Positions 1 through 10,227 of a stretch of 29,985 nucleotides of DNA are shown in pieces. The translations under genes and the position numbers were made by a program. The notes beneath the pieces were generated by a model. That model ran no database searches. It was not told where the DNA came from and saw only the letters and a program-made list of their open reading frames with translations. Within the stretch, counting starts at the first letter, position 1; each line of letters starts with the position of its first letter. Origin of the DNA: Gyrodactylus bullatarudis (lineage: Eukaryota > Platyhelminthes > Monogenea > Gyrodactylidea > Gyrodactylidae); contig SSNU01000183.1 of assembly GCA_012064415.1 (NCBI GenBank), positions 1 to 29,985 on the forward strand, read 5' to 3'.

Positions 1-462
1 TATAAGGAAATCTATAGGTCTTTTGTCAGCAGATGTATACAAATACACAAATGTATCAAAAATGACTTTATGAAGGTATTCTTATACAAAATGGTGGCCC
101 GAACTGTTGTCGAGTTCTGCTCTGGATTTTGGAACCCAGAAAAAATTGAATGGTCCAAGAAGTTTCAGAGAGTCGCCAGAACTTTTCGAAACAAACTATC
201 TGCCCAGTACAGAAAACAACTTGGTCAACCCTCAGAGCCTATCAAAATTCGAAGAGATATAAAAAGTCTCATACTTATTAAAAAATCCCTGAGGCCCCAG
301 AGAATCTCTAGACTTAGAGAACGCTACAGAATTGAAGGACATGTAAAAAATATAGCTATATTTAATCGATGTAAAAAACACTTTGATAAACTACCTAACT
401 CTTTGAAGAGAAAAAACTTGGAAGAGTTCTCTCAAGAAATTAAAACCAGATTTATAAACTAA
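1..462 (+). mobile_element. LINE (non-LTR retrotransposon) ORF2 C-terminal fragment
   Basis: The frame is open from base 1 to the TAA at 460-462, so the ORF is cut by the window edge and the true start is outside. The translation has the segment that follows the reverse transcriptase in CR1/jockey-type LINEs: an HKCIK segment, then VARTVVEFCSGFWNPE, like the usual 'RP-LEY-S-VW-P' block. The LINE at 8546-11514 carries the same block (IHKCIKID, YARPVIEYCSAIWNPE), so the two are diverged copies of one family. The stop after FIN looks like the natural ORF end. The catalytic RT motifs lie off the left edge. No frameshift is seen in this part. Confidence 0.8.
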
Positions 463-960
463 TAAAAAAGGAGAAAATAAAAGTTATTATTATTAAATTT
501 ATATAAAATACCAGATTTTTCTTAAAGTATATTTTAAAGACGAAGATATATATATACTAATATCAAAATATTTAGTAAATCAACATCAAATTACTCAAAA
601 TATGTCTTGTGAAGATATTTATTTTTTTGCTAATCATTTTTCATATTCATTCCTTTTTATTCTTCTTAACTGACTCTTCATAAATATCAAAGTCTTCCCT
701 GATCATTAAAATTAAAAAGATAAAATTTATCAGTCACAAACTAATTTGTTGAAAGTAGCTTGAAATATCATGTATCTAGAGCCATTGCAGAGACGAAAAA
801 AAAGAAATGAAATACTAATTAACTGCTCTCCTCATGATATTTTTCAGCCCATAATTAATTACAAAAAAAATCAAATACACAGAATAAAAGGATGTCTATT
901 GCTGTTGGAATCTTCACCATCAGCTTGTGAAAATATTTCTAAAATAAAAACAAACTGAAT
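463..960. other. AT-rich stretch without a supported gene
   Basis: This follows the LINE stop and may include its 3' untranslated region. A short open stretch at 770-958 has no recognisable motif, no donor site and a lysine/isoleucine-rich composition expected from AT-rich noise. I see no RNA gene or clear repeat here. Confidence 0.4.
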
Positions 961-1393
961 TTATTATTATTATCAACAAATTAAAAAAAGGGACATGTAG
1001 ATTAAATGTAATTCATAATGAACGATTAACTGATATAAAGTGATTGTTTCAGGAAGAGAAACAATATAAATGAAGAGAAAGTAATGAACAGATTGTTACA
1101 AAATACTTTTTATCTTCATAAGGTATAATGCCTGACTGTAAATTACAAATGCTTTGATACTAGTTATCATATATGTACCAACTCTTTATCAACGAAAGAA
1201 AGAAAGAAAAAAAACATATAAACAAGATTCATTTATATTATTATTCTTATGTAAAACGTAGAGTTATAAATATTAAATTATTATACATATTTTGTGAGAA
1301 GATTAATTTCTATCAACTTTTTTATATGAAAATGAAAATTGTAAAGCAGAACATATGTGTTGTTCAATAAATATTTCATTTCATTTCATTTCA
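961..1393 (+). repeat. LINE-type 3' end repeat, copy A
   Basis: The block begins with a TTATTATTATTA run and ends in AATAAATATTTC plus a short (ATTTC)n tail near 1375-1393. Its reverse complement is at 20158-20590, almost base for base, and its last third recurs at 22144-22302. The pattern of 3' ends kept, 5' ends of variable length and a microsatellite tail is what target-primed reverse transcription of a LINE (or LINE-mobilised SINE) leaves. A small hairpin (TTGTTTC / GAAACAA) sits near 1045-1065. A short open frame at 1173-1370 is part of this noncoding repeat and is not a gene. Which LINE it belongs to is not shown. Confidence 0.75.
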
Positions 1394-1402
1394 ACAACTT
1401 TT

Positions 1403-1510
1403 TAACCGTCACCCCCACAGCAGTTTTAAATATCACAGGGTGTTTAGATTAAAGAGTATACCTCGAATTTAAATTATGCTTTAAATGCATTTTTGGGGCC
1501 CTAATTATAA
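1403..1510. repeat. Dispersed repeat shared with 24722-24833
   Basis: The sequence around TCACCCCCACAGCAGTTT, then AAATATCACAGGGTGTTTAGATTAAA, reappears in diverged form at 24727-24830 in the same orientation. The two copies share most bases over about 100 nt. It could be the terminal part of a DNA transposon whose decayed coding region lies at 1440-3840, but no target duplication could be made out. Confidence 0.6.
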
Positions 1511-2480
1511 CATATATAAGAATTAATTGTTTTAAATGGTTTTCAGAAAAAAGGGAATAACTGATTAAAATAGGCATTTTAACACTTTCTGAGGCTCTAA
1601 TGGTGATCTGAGAATTAACATCTCTAGCGTGATCCATACTCAGTCTAATAAGGCTTCTTGATTGGCAGTGTCGGTGAAGCACATTTTGAATAACTACACA
1701 ACTCCAAAAAACCATCGTCTTCCAATATCTTCATTGCATCATATATCTTCTCGATGTAATCAGTAGCAACTCGATTAGCAGGGCAAAAATGGGTTTATAA
1801 CTGTCGATTAGATTGACAGAAGTGACAAAATTTCTAATTAGACCAGCGATCTATGAATTAAATTCTTATGTCGGAAAGGAAAATTGACTTGACTATTTCA
1901 TTTTTTGATTCAGGATGTCTCTTCATAATTTGTTGGTGTTCTCGGCCTAAAATTATCAAGGAATATACTTCGTTCGAAGGACAATCATTTTTAACATTAG
2001 CAGTCTTGTATAATCCAAATTAGTCATACATGAATTTATCCTTCGGAAGGGCAAATCAAAAGTAAATTTGAGTATAATCTATGGCGGAAAATAATTTGTT
2101 CTTGGCATCAGCATACTTTGGATCTTTAATATCAATAAAAAAATTAAACCACCAAAGTCTTCCTCTGTGAGCTTCTTGAAATTCGCCTTAGTCATCGAAG
2201 CTTTTAATCTACCTGTTTAATATACAGTCTCTCATGGTAAATTGGGAATTAATCAGCAGAAATAATTTTTTTCAGATTATCAAAGTGAACTTTGTATGAT
2301 ATACCATCATGACTACGTAGTAAAAAATTTTTAATATTAATTGTTTAATATTATGTTCTTCATGACCAATGCTTGACAACAACAGAAGTCCACGGGTATC
2401 ATCAAAACCAATTCGAGGTTCCTCTAGTTCATGTTTAACATGCAGACCATTCTTCAAAAGAACTGTATGAATCTTTAGAC
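1440..2480 (-). pseudogene. Decayed minus-strand coding relic, family not identified
   Basis: Several protein-like stretches can be read on the minus strand in changing frames. They include a block with ATDYIEKIYDAMKILEDDGF (near 1710-1790), one with NEVYSLIILGREHQQIMKRH (near 1900-1975), one with KDPKYADAKNKLFSAIDYT (near 2065-2125) and an acidic-to-hydrophobic block at 2272-2457. Stops and frame changes separate them, so no intact gene remains. It may be the downstream part of the hAT-like relic at 2840-3840, since it has the same strand and order, but I see no diagnostic hAT motif here. Confidence 0.3.
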
Positions 2481-2764
2481 TGTGTGAACTTAGAACAAAA
2501 AAGTTAACTTAATTGGTAAAATTAGCGATAATAATATATAATAATATTCTATTAAACTTAAAAGTTACTGATGACGAAATAATACTGGAAAAAGCATGTG
2601 AGTTCCAGAAAGTCATAAATAATTTTTTCTCTACTTAAAACATGTTTTAAATGTGATTCTTAAATATCAAGAAAGGAACAAGATTAGGTTTTAAACGGTG
2701 GTTTGGTTGTTTTTAATTCATATTTTTTTATTGATTGGAAAGTACTACCGAGCTTCTTAGAAAA

Positions 2765-2851
2765 TAGTTTCTGATTCTAATGAACTATTCATTAAGAGGA
2801 TTCTCATCAGGTATCCTCTTAATGAATAGTTTGTTAGAAGCAGAAAATATT
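2765..2851. repeat. Imperfect hairpin with 19-bp perfect core
   Basis: Bases 2783-2801 (AACTATTCATTAAGAGGAT) pair perfectly with 2813-2831 across an 11-nt loop. The pairing extends outward with a few mismatches through TTCTG-TTCTAA on both sides, giving a stem of about 40 bp. It lies inside the decayed minus-strand transposon region. It could be a small foldback insertion or a transcribed hairpin; nothing in the sequence decides this. Confidence 0.7.
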
Positions 2852-3840
2852 ATTTATAATTTTATAAAGTAGGATGATAACTCTGTTAAGAGTTGGTCAA
2901 ATTTTTGCCTCAAATTTAATAGGAAAAATGTTTAAAGCTTTAAATAAATTATTCAAATATTTAATAAAAGAAAGTTCGAAATCGGTTAATAAATTTGCAT
3001 TAACCTCAGGAGAATTTACTTGAGGAAGAATATTTTCAAAATAAATATATCTAAAAATATAAACGCGTAATTCATTGCGATGGACAATACATAGGCAACA
3101 AAGATGCCCGTGAATTAATATTTTTTCAAAGGTTTTCTAATTATTCTTATTGGGTGAGAATAATTAACTAGGGTACCAATTTTCATTGTCTCAAAATAGC
3201 GTGGAGATAAAAATACGAGGCAAGTGATTTGCACGTAACTAAATTCATCCTGTGACTAACACAATAAAAGTGTTAAAAAATATAGTTAATTCATAGGCTT
3301 CATGACATCAGAGCCCCTTCACAACAAATACTTTTGAGGCAATGGATATTATAAATAAAAATGTATCAAATGTAAAAAAACTAAAAATGTATCACTTTTA
3401 AGATAGTTTGATAAATTTTCACCTGCTTTCTTCACATCAATGAGGTCATAAGAAAGTTAGATAGCAGTCATTCTTGAACTTGCTGGATCGATAAAATGAG
3501 CTGTAAAGGACGATTTTGCTTTTGTTACCCAGCTATCTGTAGTTAAAACCAATCCCAAAGCTCAATATTATATTATTTTTCAGTACTTGAGACTTTCTCT
3601 AAAAAATATGGTTAGCTCAACTAAATCAACAATTTTTTTCATAAAAGGTTCATTTCGCCTGGTTTCGTCAGTCTCAATTCCTAATTCTGAGGTCCCTAAG
3701 TTTATCGCTGGGATTCCCATGTAGAATTTTAAGGTTTCTTTTATTCGCCTCGCATCCGCACCTATCAGGGTTGCCTCACAACGTTCTCCTTTGAAATTTT
3801 ATGAAGAAACGGATGGTCCCTTCGTTTTGTTCTCGTCTAT
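2840..3840 (-). pseudogene. hAT-superfamily transposase relic
   Basis: Two minus-strand blocks look like hAT transposase. Around 3480-3540 the frame reads TDSWVTKAKSSFTAHFIDPA, matching the family's 'TTDxWTS..SF..xTAHFI' region at the start of the catalytic core. Around 2850-2925 it reads PTLNRVIILLYKIINNI after a phenylalanine-rich helix (LSFIKYLNNLFKALNIF), like the 'pTLslviPll' region of hAT proteins. Between them, and upstream at 3600-3840 (for example IKETLKFYMGIPAINLGTSE), stops and frame changes are frequent. The element is dead. The family call rests on these two blocks only. Confidence 0.5.
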
Positions 3841-3897
3841 CACATATCTAACTTCTATCTCAATATGAATTCAAAGTTTAATATAATTACTTTTCAG

Positions 3898-4149
3898 CTT
3901 TTGAAGATAAAATCAAAATTTATTATGAAGAAGATGGAATTAAAAAATGTGATACAGCAGATGATTACGATAAGAATTTTAATAAGTTTACATTCTACAA
4001 GAGTGTTGAAAATAAAAAAGTTAAGCTTTTTGAATGTGAAATTTATTCTTTCGGTCGCTCTGGTGACATGGACGCAATAGTTAACAATCGTTATACAAGT
4101 ATCTACATAAGAAACTTGGATTATTTTAAGTCGACATTTGAAAGTGATA
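3898..4149 (+). CDS. Putative exon 1 of a multi-exon gene (phase 1-1, 252 nt)
   Basis: An acceptor (ATTACTTTTCAG, ending 3897) opens a stop-free block that reads FEDKIKIYYEEDGIKKCD and continues to YIRNLDYFKSTFESD. It closes at the donor GTAAGA at 4150. The exon contributes two bases, 83 whole codons and one base, so both borders are phase 1. It has no methionine start, and no start codon or signal peptide can be placed, so earlier exons must lie upstream or outside. The composition is charged with alternating hydrophobic residues, fitting a small beta-rich domain, and it has two cysteines. I do not recognise the domain. Five further blocks of similar size, strand and phase lie downstream. 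Confidence 0.6.
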
Positions 4150-4189
4150 GTAAGAATATTTTTAAAGAATATGTAGATTAAGAAAAAAA

Positions 4190-4545
4190 GTCTTGCCATT
4201 TCAATGTGGGGGTCAATTTTTTTAATAAACAAACCTTCTATACCCCATTCATCAAGGAAATGTTGACCATCCCTTAACATCTTCATTTTTTTCTCTTTTT
4301 ATATCTGTAAACAAATCTTTAAATGAGATATGCTCAAGCCCTTTATACAAAAATCACAAGTAATTCACGTGGTTTTACTTCTATCTTTAGTATCCAATGA
4401 AAGTGAAGATAAAATCTTATGACTGCTGAATTCTTCAATTAATTCTTCTGTAATGAAAAATAATGCTGAAAAAGTCGCTATCGTCCATGAGTTAGAATCC
4501 TCTAATCATTCTTCAAAACGATCCTTCAAGACGATCACAACTATT
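4190..4545 (-). pseudogene. Minus-strand coding relic, unidentified
   Basis: On the minus strand a block starting near 4286 reads MKMLRDGQHFLDEWGIEGLF and ends near 4190. A second block near 4395-4545 reads LEDSNSWTIATFSALFFITE followed by LIEEFSSHKILSSLSLD. Stops separate them. The composition is protein-like rather than random, so this is probably a piece of a decayed transposon gene, but I cannot assign a family. It lies in the putative intron after exon 1. Confidence 0.3.
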
Positions 4546-4612
4546 TTGGTAAGAAATAAATTATAAATCGCTGCTACCATTAATTATGAAATTTTCATAT
4601 ATTTTATTATTT

Positions 4613-4760
4613 GCCCGGTGTGGCGTAGTGGTATCTCTCTCACCTCTCATTCGGTTCAAACCCTCCCACACCGGGCTCATTGAACACTCTTTTCCTGTTC
4701 CCTTATTTGTACAAATCATTTCTATGAATAAATATAAATGTTTTAATTTCAAAAAAAAAT
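4613..4760 (+). mobile_element. tRNA-derived SINE (or SINE-like retrosequence)
   Basis: The head begins GCCCGGTGTGGCGTAGTGG and ends CCCACACCGGGCT at 4677. The two ends pair as an acceptor stem (GCCCGGTG with CACCGGGC). TGGCGTAGTGGT fits a Pol III A box and GGTTCAAACCC fits a B box. The 3' half of the anticodon arm is missing, so the head is about 65 nt and cannot be a working tRNA. A non-tRNA body (TTGAACACTCTTTTCC...) follows, ending in a nine-base A run at 4751-4759. Tail plus Pol III boxes is the standard tRNA-SINE layout. No clear target duplication could be picked out. Confidence 0.75.
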
Positions 4761-5555
4761 ATTGAAGAAATATTTTATTAATAGTAGATAAGTTTCAGCA
4801 CTATCTTAGTTCATTGAGTCAAATATTATTTCTTACGTTTCAATATTCAAGGTTAAAACATGCTATTTGGGTGAATTGAAGGCAAAAATAGAGCATTAAT
4901 CATTTAGACCGATGAAAATCGAGAATGGTGAATAAACCAATGTACTTGAGTGTATTGTGGTGTACAATCATGGGGCCAAAAGGGTATAAAACGAGACATT
5001 ATTCCATTTAAAAAGAAATAGGTTAATGAATCGGAGCTTTTACCTGTATCCCTTTTTAATGATCGAATCTGATCTGTTGACACAAATGGAGTAGAGGTAA
5101 AAGCTATTAAACTTGCTTGGGGTAGAGATATTTTGAGGCGTGTTTTAGTCAATTCACAGTATAACTATATTATTCATCTGAATCAGTAGAAATATTCATT
5201 TCTTAGAGGATTTGGAATTATTTACAGAAAATAATTTTCGACTATTTATATAAATCACAGCAAGAATCCTACTTAAAAATCAAAAATTATATATGCAGAA
5301 TACAGAACTAAAGTTTTCAAATTTTTCCACCAGGGATTACATCAGGGGCAGAAAAAGACTATATGCTAACACATCGATACGCAATTTTTCAGAAATTTTC
5401 TTGTTAGCTTTCAACACCATAATTATAGTGAAGTTAATAAAATAATTTTTTTTCCAAATTTGAAGAGGTACTGGGTACTTTACTTCCTAATAATTATGAT
5501 ATATAATTAGAGCAGCAAAATGCTCAAGTCGCATAAAAAAATAAAATATTTTTAG
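4761..5555. other. Intronic sequence without a recognised element
   Basis: This is AT-rich sequence between the SINE and exon 2. A minus-strand open stretch at 4904-5152 has no family motif and no supporting splice or repeat context. The last 20 bases (AATAAAATATTTTTAG) form the exon 2 acceptor. Confidence 0.4.
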
Positions 5556-5810
5556 TGAAGGCTAGGGACTCGCGGAGAATCATCTTTTCGAAAGAAGGAA
5601 AAGAGGATAAATTTTTATCAACTTTCACAAGCTGCTCTAGGAGATCAAATTCTTTGGTATTCAAAGTGAATAATAGCATAGAAATTGAGCTAGACTTAAC
5701 ATTCTCAATCGTTGAGTTTGATAAAGGATGGTATACAATTATTAACACTCTGTATGAAGGAAAATTTATTGATGTTCGAATTAAATCACCAACAACATTG
5801 GATACTATTG
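5556..5810 (+). CDS. Putative exon 2 (phase 1-1, 255 nt)
   Basis: The acceptor ATATTTTTAG ends at 5555 and the donor GTAAGT starts at 5811. The block is open throughout: KARDSRRIIFSKEGKEDKFL, then VFKVNNSIEIELDLTF, then FDKGWYTIINTLYEGKFIDV, ending at TLDTI plus a split glycine codon. Two leading bases, 84 codons and one trailing base make it phase 1-1, so joining to exon 1 gives ATG at the junction and no stop. The FDKGWYTI...FIDVRI pattern is loosely like the 'DGxWHxI' strand of laminin-G-type sandwiches, but cysteines and other marks are lacking, so I do not assert it. The frame closes 26 nt after the donor. Confidence 0.65.
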
Positions 5811-6439
5811 GTAAGTTTTTTTTAAATTTTTCTTAATCCCTTAAATTACTGTCAATTACACACATGATGGGGGAAGATAATATTTCCCGTCAAATCAGAT
5901 ATATATTTATTTCATCGTCCGAAAGTATTTGAGTATACTAAAATCCAATAATATTGAAGCAGGGAATTTCACTTTTTTTCTTTCTGTCTCTAATCCTTTT
6001 CTCCTGTATGATCACGTTTTAAATAATGGGATTGAATATTTTACAAAATTGTAAGAAAATTTTCTCAGCTTTCTCAAGCACTAAAAAGCTTCTAACATCA
6101 CTCAGTAATGAAATAAAATAACTCTGTCATTACTTTCTAGTCAAGATATTGTCAAGACTATGTTTTTTTCATAAAATTTTTGTAAGTCTCATCATGCTAA
6201 AATTATAGTACTCACAGAAGTTTTTTTTCTAAGTTGGGATATCAATTAGAAATAATAAAAAATTCTATTTCAATATGATTCAACTCATAAATAAAGAATA
6301 GAAAAAAACTCCTACTCCCAATGTTTGTGATTTTGTTTTGTTAGGTGTGAAAAGGAGGGTTTGCCTAATAAAAAATTCATGATTATCAATTGATAAGTCC
6401 TATGTATCATCGGGGTCTATAAATTCTAAAAATATCGTG
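5811..6439. other. Intronic sequence without a recognised element
   Basis: AT-rich sequence follows the exon 2 donor. It holds scattered polypyrimidine runs but no open block longer than noise, no RNA gene and no repeat that I could match elsewhere in the window. Confidence 0.4.
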
Positions 6440-7090
6440 ATAATATAACCTATCAATCTCACAAATGCAAGAGTTGGGTTTATTGAAAAGACTAATGTTA
6501 ATGACTGCGGGCGTGAAGAAGGCTCCAAAACTCAAGAAAATAATTCTGTTTATTGCTAGAGATGTAAAAGTTATAAGACTTTGAGGCATGGAAAGTAATT
6601 TATCAATTCACTATTATGATTCTTTCATAAGTTTATCCAAATTTATATCAAGCTTGGCGGTGAAGATGAAATTTTTCAAATTGATGAATCACATATATCG
6701 ATCCGAAATTTTTTTTTCGACCAAGTCCTATTGATAGTTTGAGGTTTTTATGAACAAAACAAGCAATACATGGCGCCTGTTGAAACTAGAACAAAATCAG
6801 TGCTTAAAAATAGATCAAAAATTACATTCTTCCTTAATTATTGTTACCGATTGTTGGAAAGAGTATCTTGGCTACTTGCCTACAAGCAAATCTAGGTTAA
6901 TCATAAGAGAGAGAGAGTTTGTCAATGCAGCTGGCTATCATACAAATTGAATCGAGGCTAAACGGAGTGAATTTAAAAAACTGACAAATAAAATAAGAAA
7001 TAGAAAAAGAACGCTAGTAAAATCCAATTTAGATGAATATTTGTTTTTCCAAGAGTATAAAGAAAGAGTTTTTTACAGAAGCTAATTTAA
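6440..7090 (+). pseudogene. Merlin/IS1595-type (ISXO2-like) transposase relic
   Basis: The + strand carries a decayed DDE transposase. A cysteine-containing head reads NNSVYC-stop-RCKSYKTLRHGK near 6540-6590. The first catalytic segment, GGEDEIFQIDESH, is near 6657-6692. The second, IIVTDCWKEYLGY, is near 6839-6877. The last, FVNAAGYHTN-stop-IEAKRSEFK, is near 6919-6975. These match the IDE(S), (S/T)D-W-Y and HTN-IE signatures of this family, also seen in the intact copy at 29318-29985. Several in-frame stops and a frame change between the first two segments make it non-functional. It lies in the putative intron 2, in the same direction as the gene. Confidence 0.75.
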
Positions 7091-7862
7091 GATTAAAAAT
7101 TTTTTTTATTATTCTTTTTTCATTAAAATTTTATGGTTACTTTTGAGTAGTAAACCAGAAGATCAACGTTAATCATTGGGTTTGTTCATTCAACCATTTG
7201 TATGTTTTATAAACTTTTGAAATTCTTTACTGAAACTTTGCAAATTTCCGTAAAATTTAACGCTCGTTTTATCCAAATGTTATATCTCATTTAATAGCAA
7301 AGGTACATTTAATATATTTAGTTTTTTCGAAAAAGGAAAAAATACTCTTTTTAATGGTGATATTATTCAAGAAAACAATGATCTTAAGAGAGTTTAAAGT
7401 TTTTCTGATCGGTCAATGAATAATCAACGCTCATTGGTCGAATATTTTCGGGCAGAGAAGTATAAGTAAAGATCTGGTTCATGAAAGATTTAATTTATCC
7501 CGAGACATCATGAAATTGACTATAATTTTAAGAAAATTAAGCTTGATTCAATTATTAGTATCCAATATTACATATATTTATGACACAGCTGATTCCTCTT
7601 TTTGTTTTTGTTTGAGAGGTGTTGATTAAACTCTGATTTTATCTGAGCAATAGAAGAATTCATAAAAAAAAGGCGAAGGTTTGTTAAAAGAATAGCGCTT
7701 TATTTCGTGGCATACTCTTCAGCTTTTACATGCCAGATTTATATACAAAAATTACAAGAAATGATGATAATTGATTACTTTCCTTAGAGGTGAGTGCGTG
7801 TGTGCTTCTTTTGGTACTTCTGCTGTAGTTTTCTTGGTTTTGGTATTATGCGAGTGCATTTG
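7091..7862. other. Intronic sequence, no supported gene
   Basis: No gene is recognised. Short protein-like scraps (for example GDIIQENNDLKRV near 7350-7395) are broken by stops and too short to classify. The window has no second copy of this stretch that I could see. Confidence 0.35.
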
Positions 7863-7945
7863 GTGGTGGGAGAGTTACCATGTGCGTGTTTATACTGGTT
7901 CTTTGTACATTTGTATACGGTCTTTCAATGGAATAGATCATGCTA
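7863..7945. repeat. Short repeat with rearranged partner at 23484-23570
   Basis: Bases 7897-7945 (TTCTTTGTACATTTGTATAC... to ATGCTAAAC) recur in the same orientation at 23483-23533. The adjoining piece 7863-7896 (GTGGTGGGAGAGTTACCATG...) recurs at 23535-23570 but inverted and on the other side of the shared block. The second copy is therefore a scrambled version of the first. The parent element is unknown. It sits next to the 3' side of the PLE fragment at 8023-8545. Confidence 0.65.
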
Positions 7946-8022
7946 AACAGGATTTTGAAAAATAATGGTTTGAGCTTAATTATCTGAGTTCTATTAGTAT
8001 TCATTTTGAGACAAATATCTGG

Positions 8023-8545
8023 TTATCTTTTTCTGATCTTTGTTTCCTTCCGGCATATTCCTTTTTCTTGGTCTGGATCTGGTTGAAGGTCAGAGCTTTG
8101 TTCGAGGACAATAAAAGTATCATCCAGGTAGCATGCATAAAAAGGGGAATGACTGATTAGTCTACTCATCTCACCAAATTCAAGGGATGCAAAAAACATA
8201 TCAGCCAAGAGAGGAACAATTGGACGGCCCATTGCAACCCTACCTGTTTGCTTGTATTAATTTCCGGCAAATTTGAAATCTATGTTCTGGACAGTCATCA
8301 TTATCAATTCAGCAACAACGCTCGAAAGAATACTGCAAATAGAAGAAACAGTATTAATTTTTTCACAAATAAACTTAACCGTTTCTTTCAGCGGGAAATT
8401 AGTAAATAGGGTGCTGACATTAAACGAAACCATTTGCGACCCTTCAAAATTGACATCTCTAAGTTTCTTCACAAATTCCAAGGAGTTCTTAACAGAAAAT
8501 TTGACGATTTTGTAGTGTTGCTGACATGTCAAGAACAAAATAGGA
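8023..8545 (-). pseudogene. Penelope-like element reverse transcriptase fragment (PLE 1)
   Basis: Reading the minus strand from 8545 down, a VKNSLEFVKKL helix leads to RT motif A (MVSFNVSTLFTNFPLKETVKF, near 8380-8440). TVQNIDFKFAGN follows, then the motif B region GRVAMGRPIVPLLADMF (near 8195-8245) and motif C PFYACYLDDTF (near 8117-8150). These are PLE signatures (SFDV-SLFTNVPL, MGSPLSPLLAD, Y-DD-F). Motif A's catalytic aspartate is asparagine here (SFNV) and a stop separates the A and B-C parts, so it is inactive. The downstream thumb and GIY-YIG endonuclease are missing. A LINE fragment abuts it at 8546. Confidence 0.85.
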
Positions 8546-9158
8546 AGTTCCAAATCGATAAATATTGCTCTTTTATACAGAAAACCTAATACAAACTCCC
8601 AAACTGATATAGAAATTGCTAACAATATAGATGAAAACATAACCCTTGATGATGACTTAATTTTTCTGGGAGACATTAACATGCCTAATGAAAACTGGAA
8701 CAATCCAAACTCTGATATTGGTATACTATTACAATCTTTCAATCTAAAACAAAATATTCTTGACTGTATATTTCTAAATGCCACAACTCTGTCATTCTAT
8801 GTTGAAACTCAAAATATATATCACAACAAAGATCACTTAGGAATTTTCTGCACTATTGATACACACCTCACAGAAATTTCAATGCCTTCGAATAATGAAT
8901 ATTCTTTCTATGATTTTACTGACTACAACGTCTTCAAAACAATAACAATTATGCCCGAGAATTACATCAAGGCAAATAACATCATTGATTACTATAATAG
9001 AATATTGCTACTATTAAAAAGCGTAGAAGAAACATTGACCATCTCGAATTAAAACTAAATAATCATCTCTAACATCAATGACTGATGCTCGTATTGAGAG
9101 GAGCCTAAAGAATGAAATTAAACAAAGACCCAAAATTGGTTACCAACAATTGAACATA
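8546..9158 (+). pseudogene. LINE copy 2, endonuclease domain 3' half
   Basis: The + frame reads SINIALLYRKPNTN, then DDDLIFLGDINMPNENW at 8648-8698, then a KDHLGIF block near 8828-8848. These are the last motifs of an APE-type (exonuclease-endonuclease-phosphatase) LINE endonuclease: IYRKPN, the catalytic GD-N, and the DH near the end. The first half of the endonuclease is absent, so the copy starts inside the domain, directly against the PLE 1 fragment. The frame stops at 9050-9052. Diverged linker sequence continues to 9158, where a large palindrome interrupts it. The LINE at 20591-21430 preserves the missing N-terminal half of a related endonuclease. Confidence 0.8.
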
Positions 9159-10227
9159 TACACTAAACTTCCTAGAAAATGTATTATCCGAAAAATAATT
9201 GATCGAAATATTTCTACCTGATTACTCATGAGTACGACCATTAATTTTCAAAAATATTTTTAGAACCTCGTGTGTTCTGAAGCGCCAAATAAGGCTTGAA
9301 CTTCACAATAAAATTATAAAAATTTGTATTTTGGCTAATATCGCTATGCTCTTGCCTCTAAACCTTTTTCCATTAATCTAGCTCCATTAATAAGCGAAAT
9401 ATATTTTTTTCGTTCTACATCAATAAAAATAACTCCATCCGATGCAGAATGAAAAGTTGTTTCACTTGCCTAAATTTTATGCATCAATATCATAATCGGT
9501 GAAAACTAGACGAGTTCAAAGTTGATATGATCGGGATATTTGTTTTCGAATGAAAATCGATAAAATTCCATTTTTAATCTGACTTTAGTTATGGACCCCC
9601 GTTTTTTCTTACCGATGACGTCATATCATGTAAGCTTTGCCATGTTGGGAGACCCCCGTTCTTATTCTAATAATGAAGGATGTTGAATAATTATAATGTT
9701 GGCAGATCCCTATCCTTACAATAAGAACGGGGGTCTCCCAACATGGCAAAGCTTACATGATATGACGTCATCGGTAAGAAAAAACGGGGGTCCATAACTA
9801 AAGTCAGATTAAAAATGGAATTTTATCGATTTTCATTCGAAAACAAATATCCCGATCATATCAACTTTGAACTCGTCTAGTTTTCACCGATTATGATATT
9901 GATGCATAAAATTTAGGCAAGTGAAACAACTTTTCATTCTGCATCGGATGGAGTTATTTTTATTGATGTAGAACGAAAAAAATATATTTCGCTTATTAAT
10001 GGAGCTAGATTAATGGAAAAAGGTTTAGAGGCAAGAGCATAGCGATATTAGCCAAAATACAAATTTTTATAATTTTATTGTGAAGTTCAAGCCTTATTTG
10101 GCGCTTCAGAACACACGAGGTTCTAAAAATATTTTTGAAAATTAATGGTCGTACTCATGAGTAATCAGGTAGAAATATTTCGATCAATTATTTTTCGGAT
10201 AATACATTTTCTAGGAAGTTTAGTGTA
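9159..10227. mobile_element. Foldback element: two 508-bp inverted arms around a 53-bp loop
   Basis: Bases 9159-9666 are the reverse complement of 9720-10227. I read both arms through without finding a mismatch, and they have equal length. The 53-nt loop (9667-9719) contains a diverged echo of the arm's inner end (ATGTTGGCAGATCCC against ATGTTGGGAGACCCCCG). The arms have no coding potential; open frames over them are mirror images. The outer ends start TACACTAAACTTCC. LINE copy 2 is found on both sides (endonuclease left, RT right), so this is an insertion. No target duplication is obvious. It is best described as a non-autonomous foldback/long-TIR element; its transposase family is unknown. 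Confidence 0.85.

Noticed and set aside
4613..4677. A functional tRNA gene
   Set aside because: The acceptor stem and Pol III boxes are good, but half of the anticodon arm is missing, so no anticodon loop can form. The A tail and extra body fit a SINE.
4904..5152. A minus-strand gene in intron 1
   Set aside because: No motif, no splice context and no repeat relation. The length is within what chance can give on two strands of 30 kb.
5556..5810. Firm laminin-G domain assignment for exon 2
   Set aside because: Only one strand pattern resembles it. Cysteines, calcium-site residues and length do not confirm it.
9159..10227. Assembly or sequencing artefact as the explanation of the palindrome
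   Set aside because: Its two flanks are different, ordered parts of the same LINE, as expected for a real insertion. Still worth checking with spanning reads.
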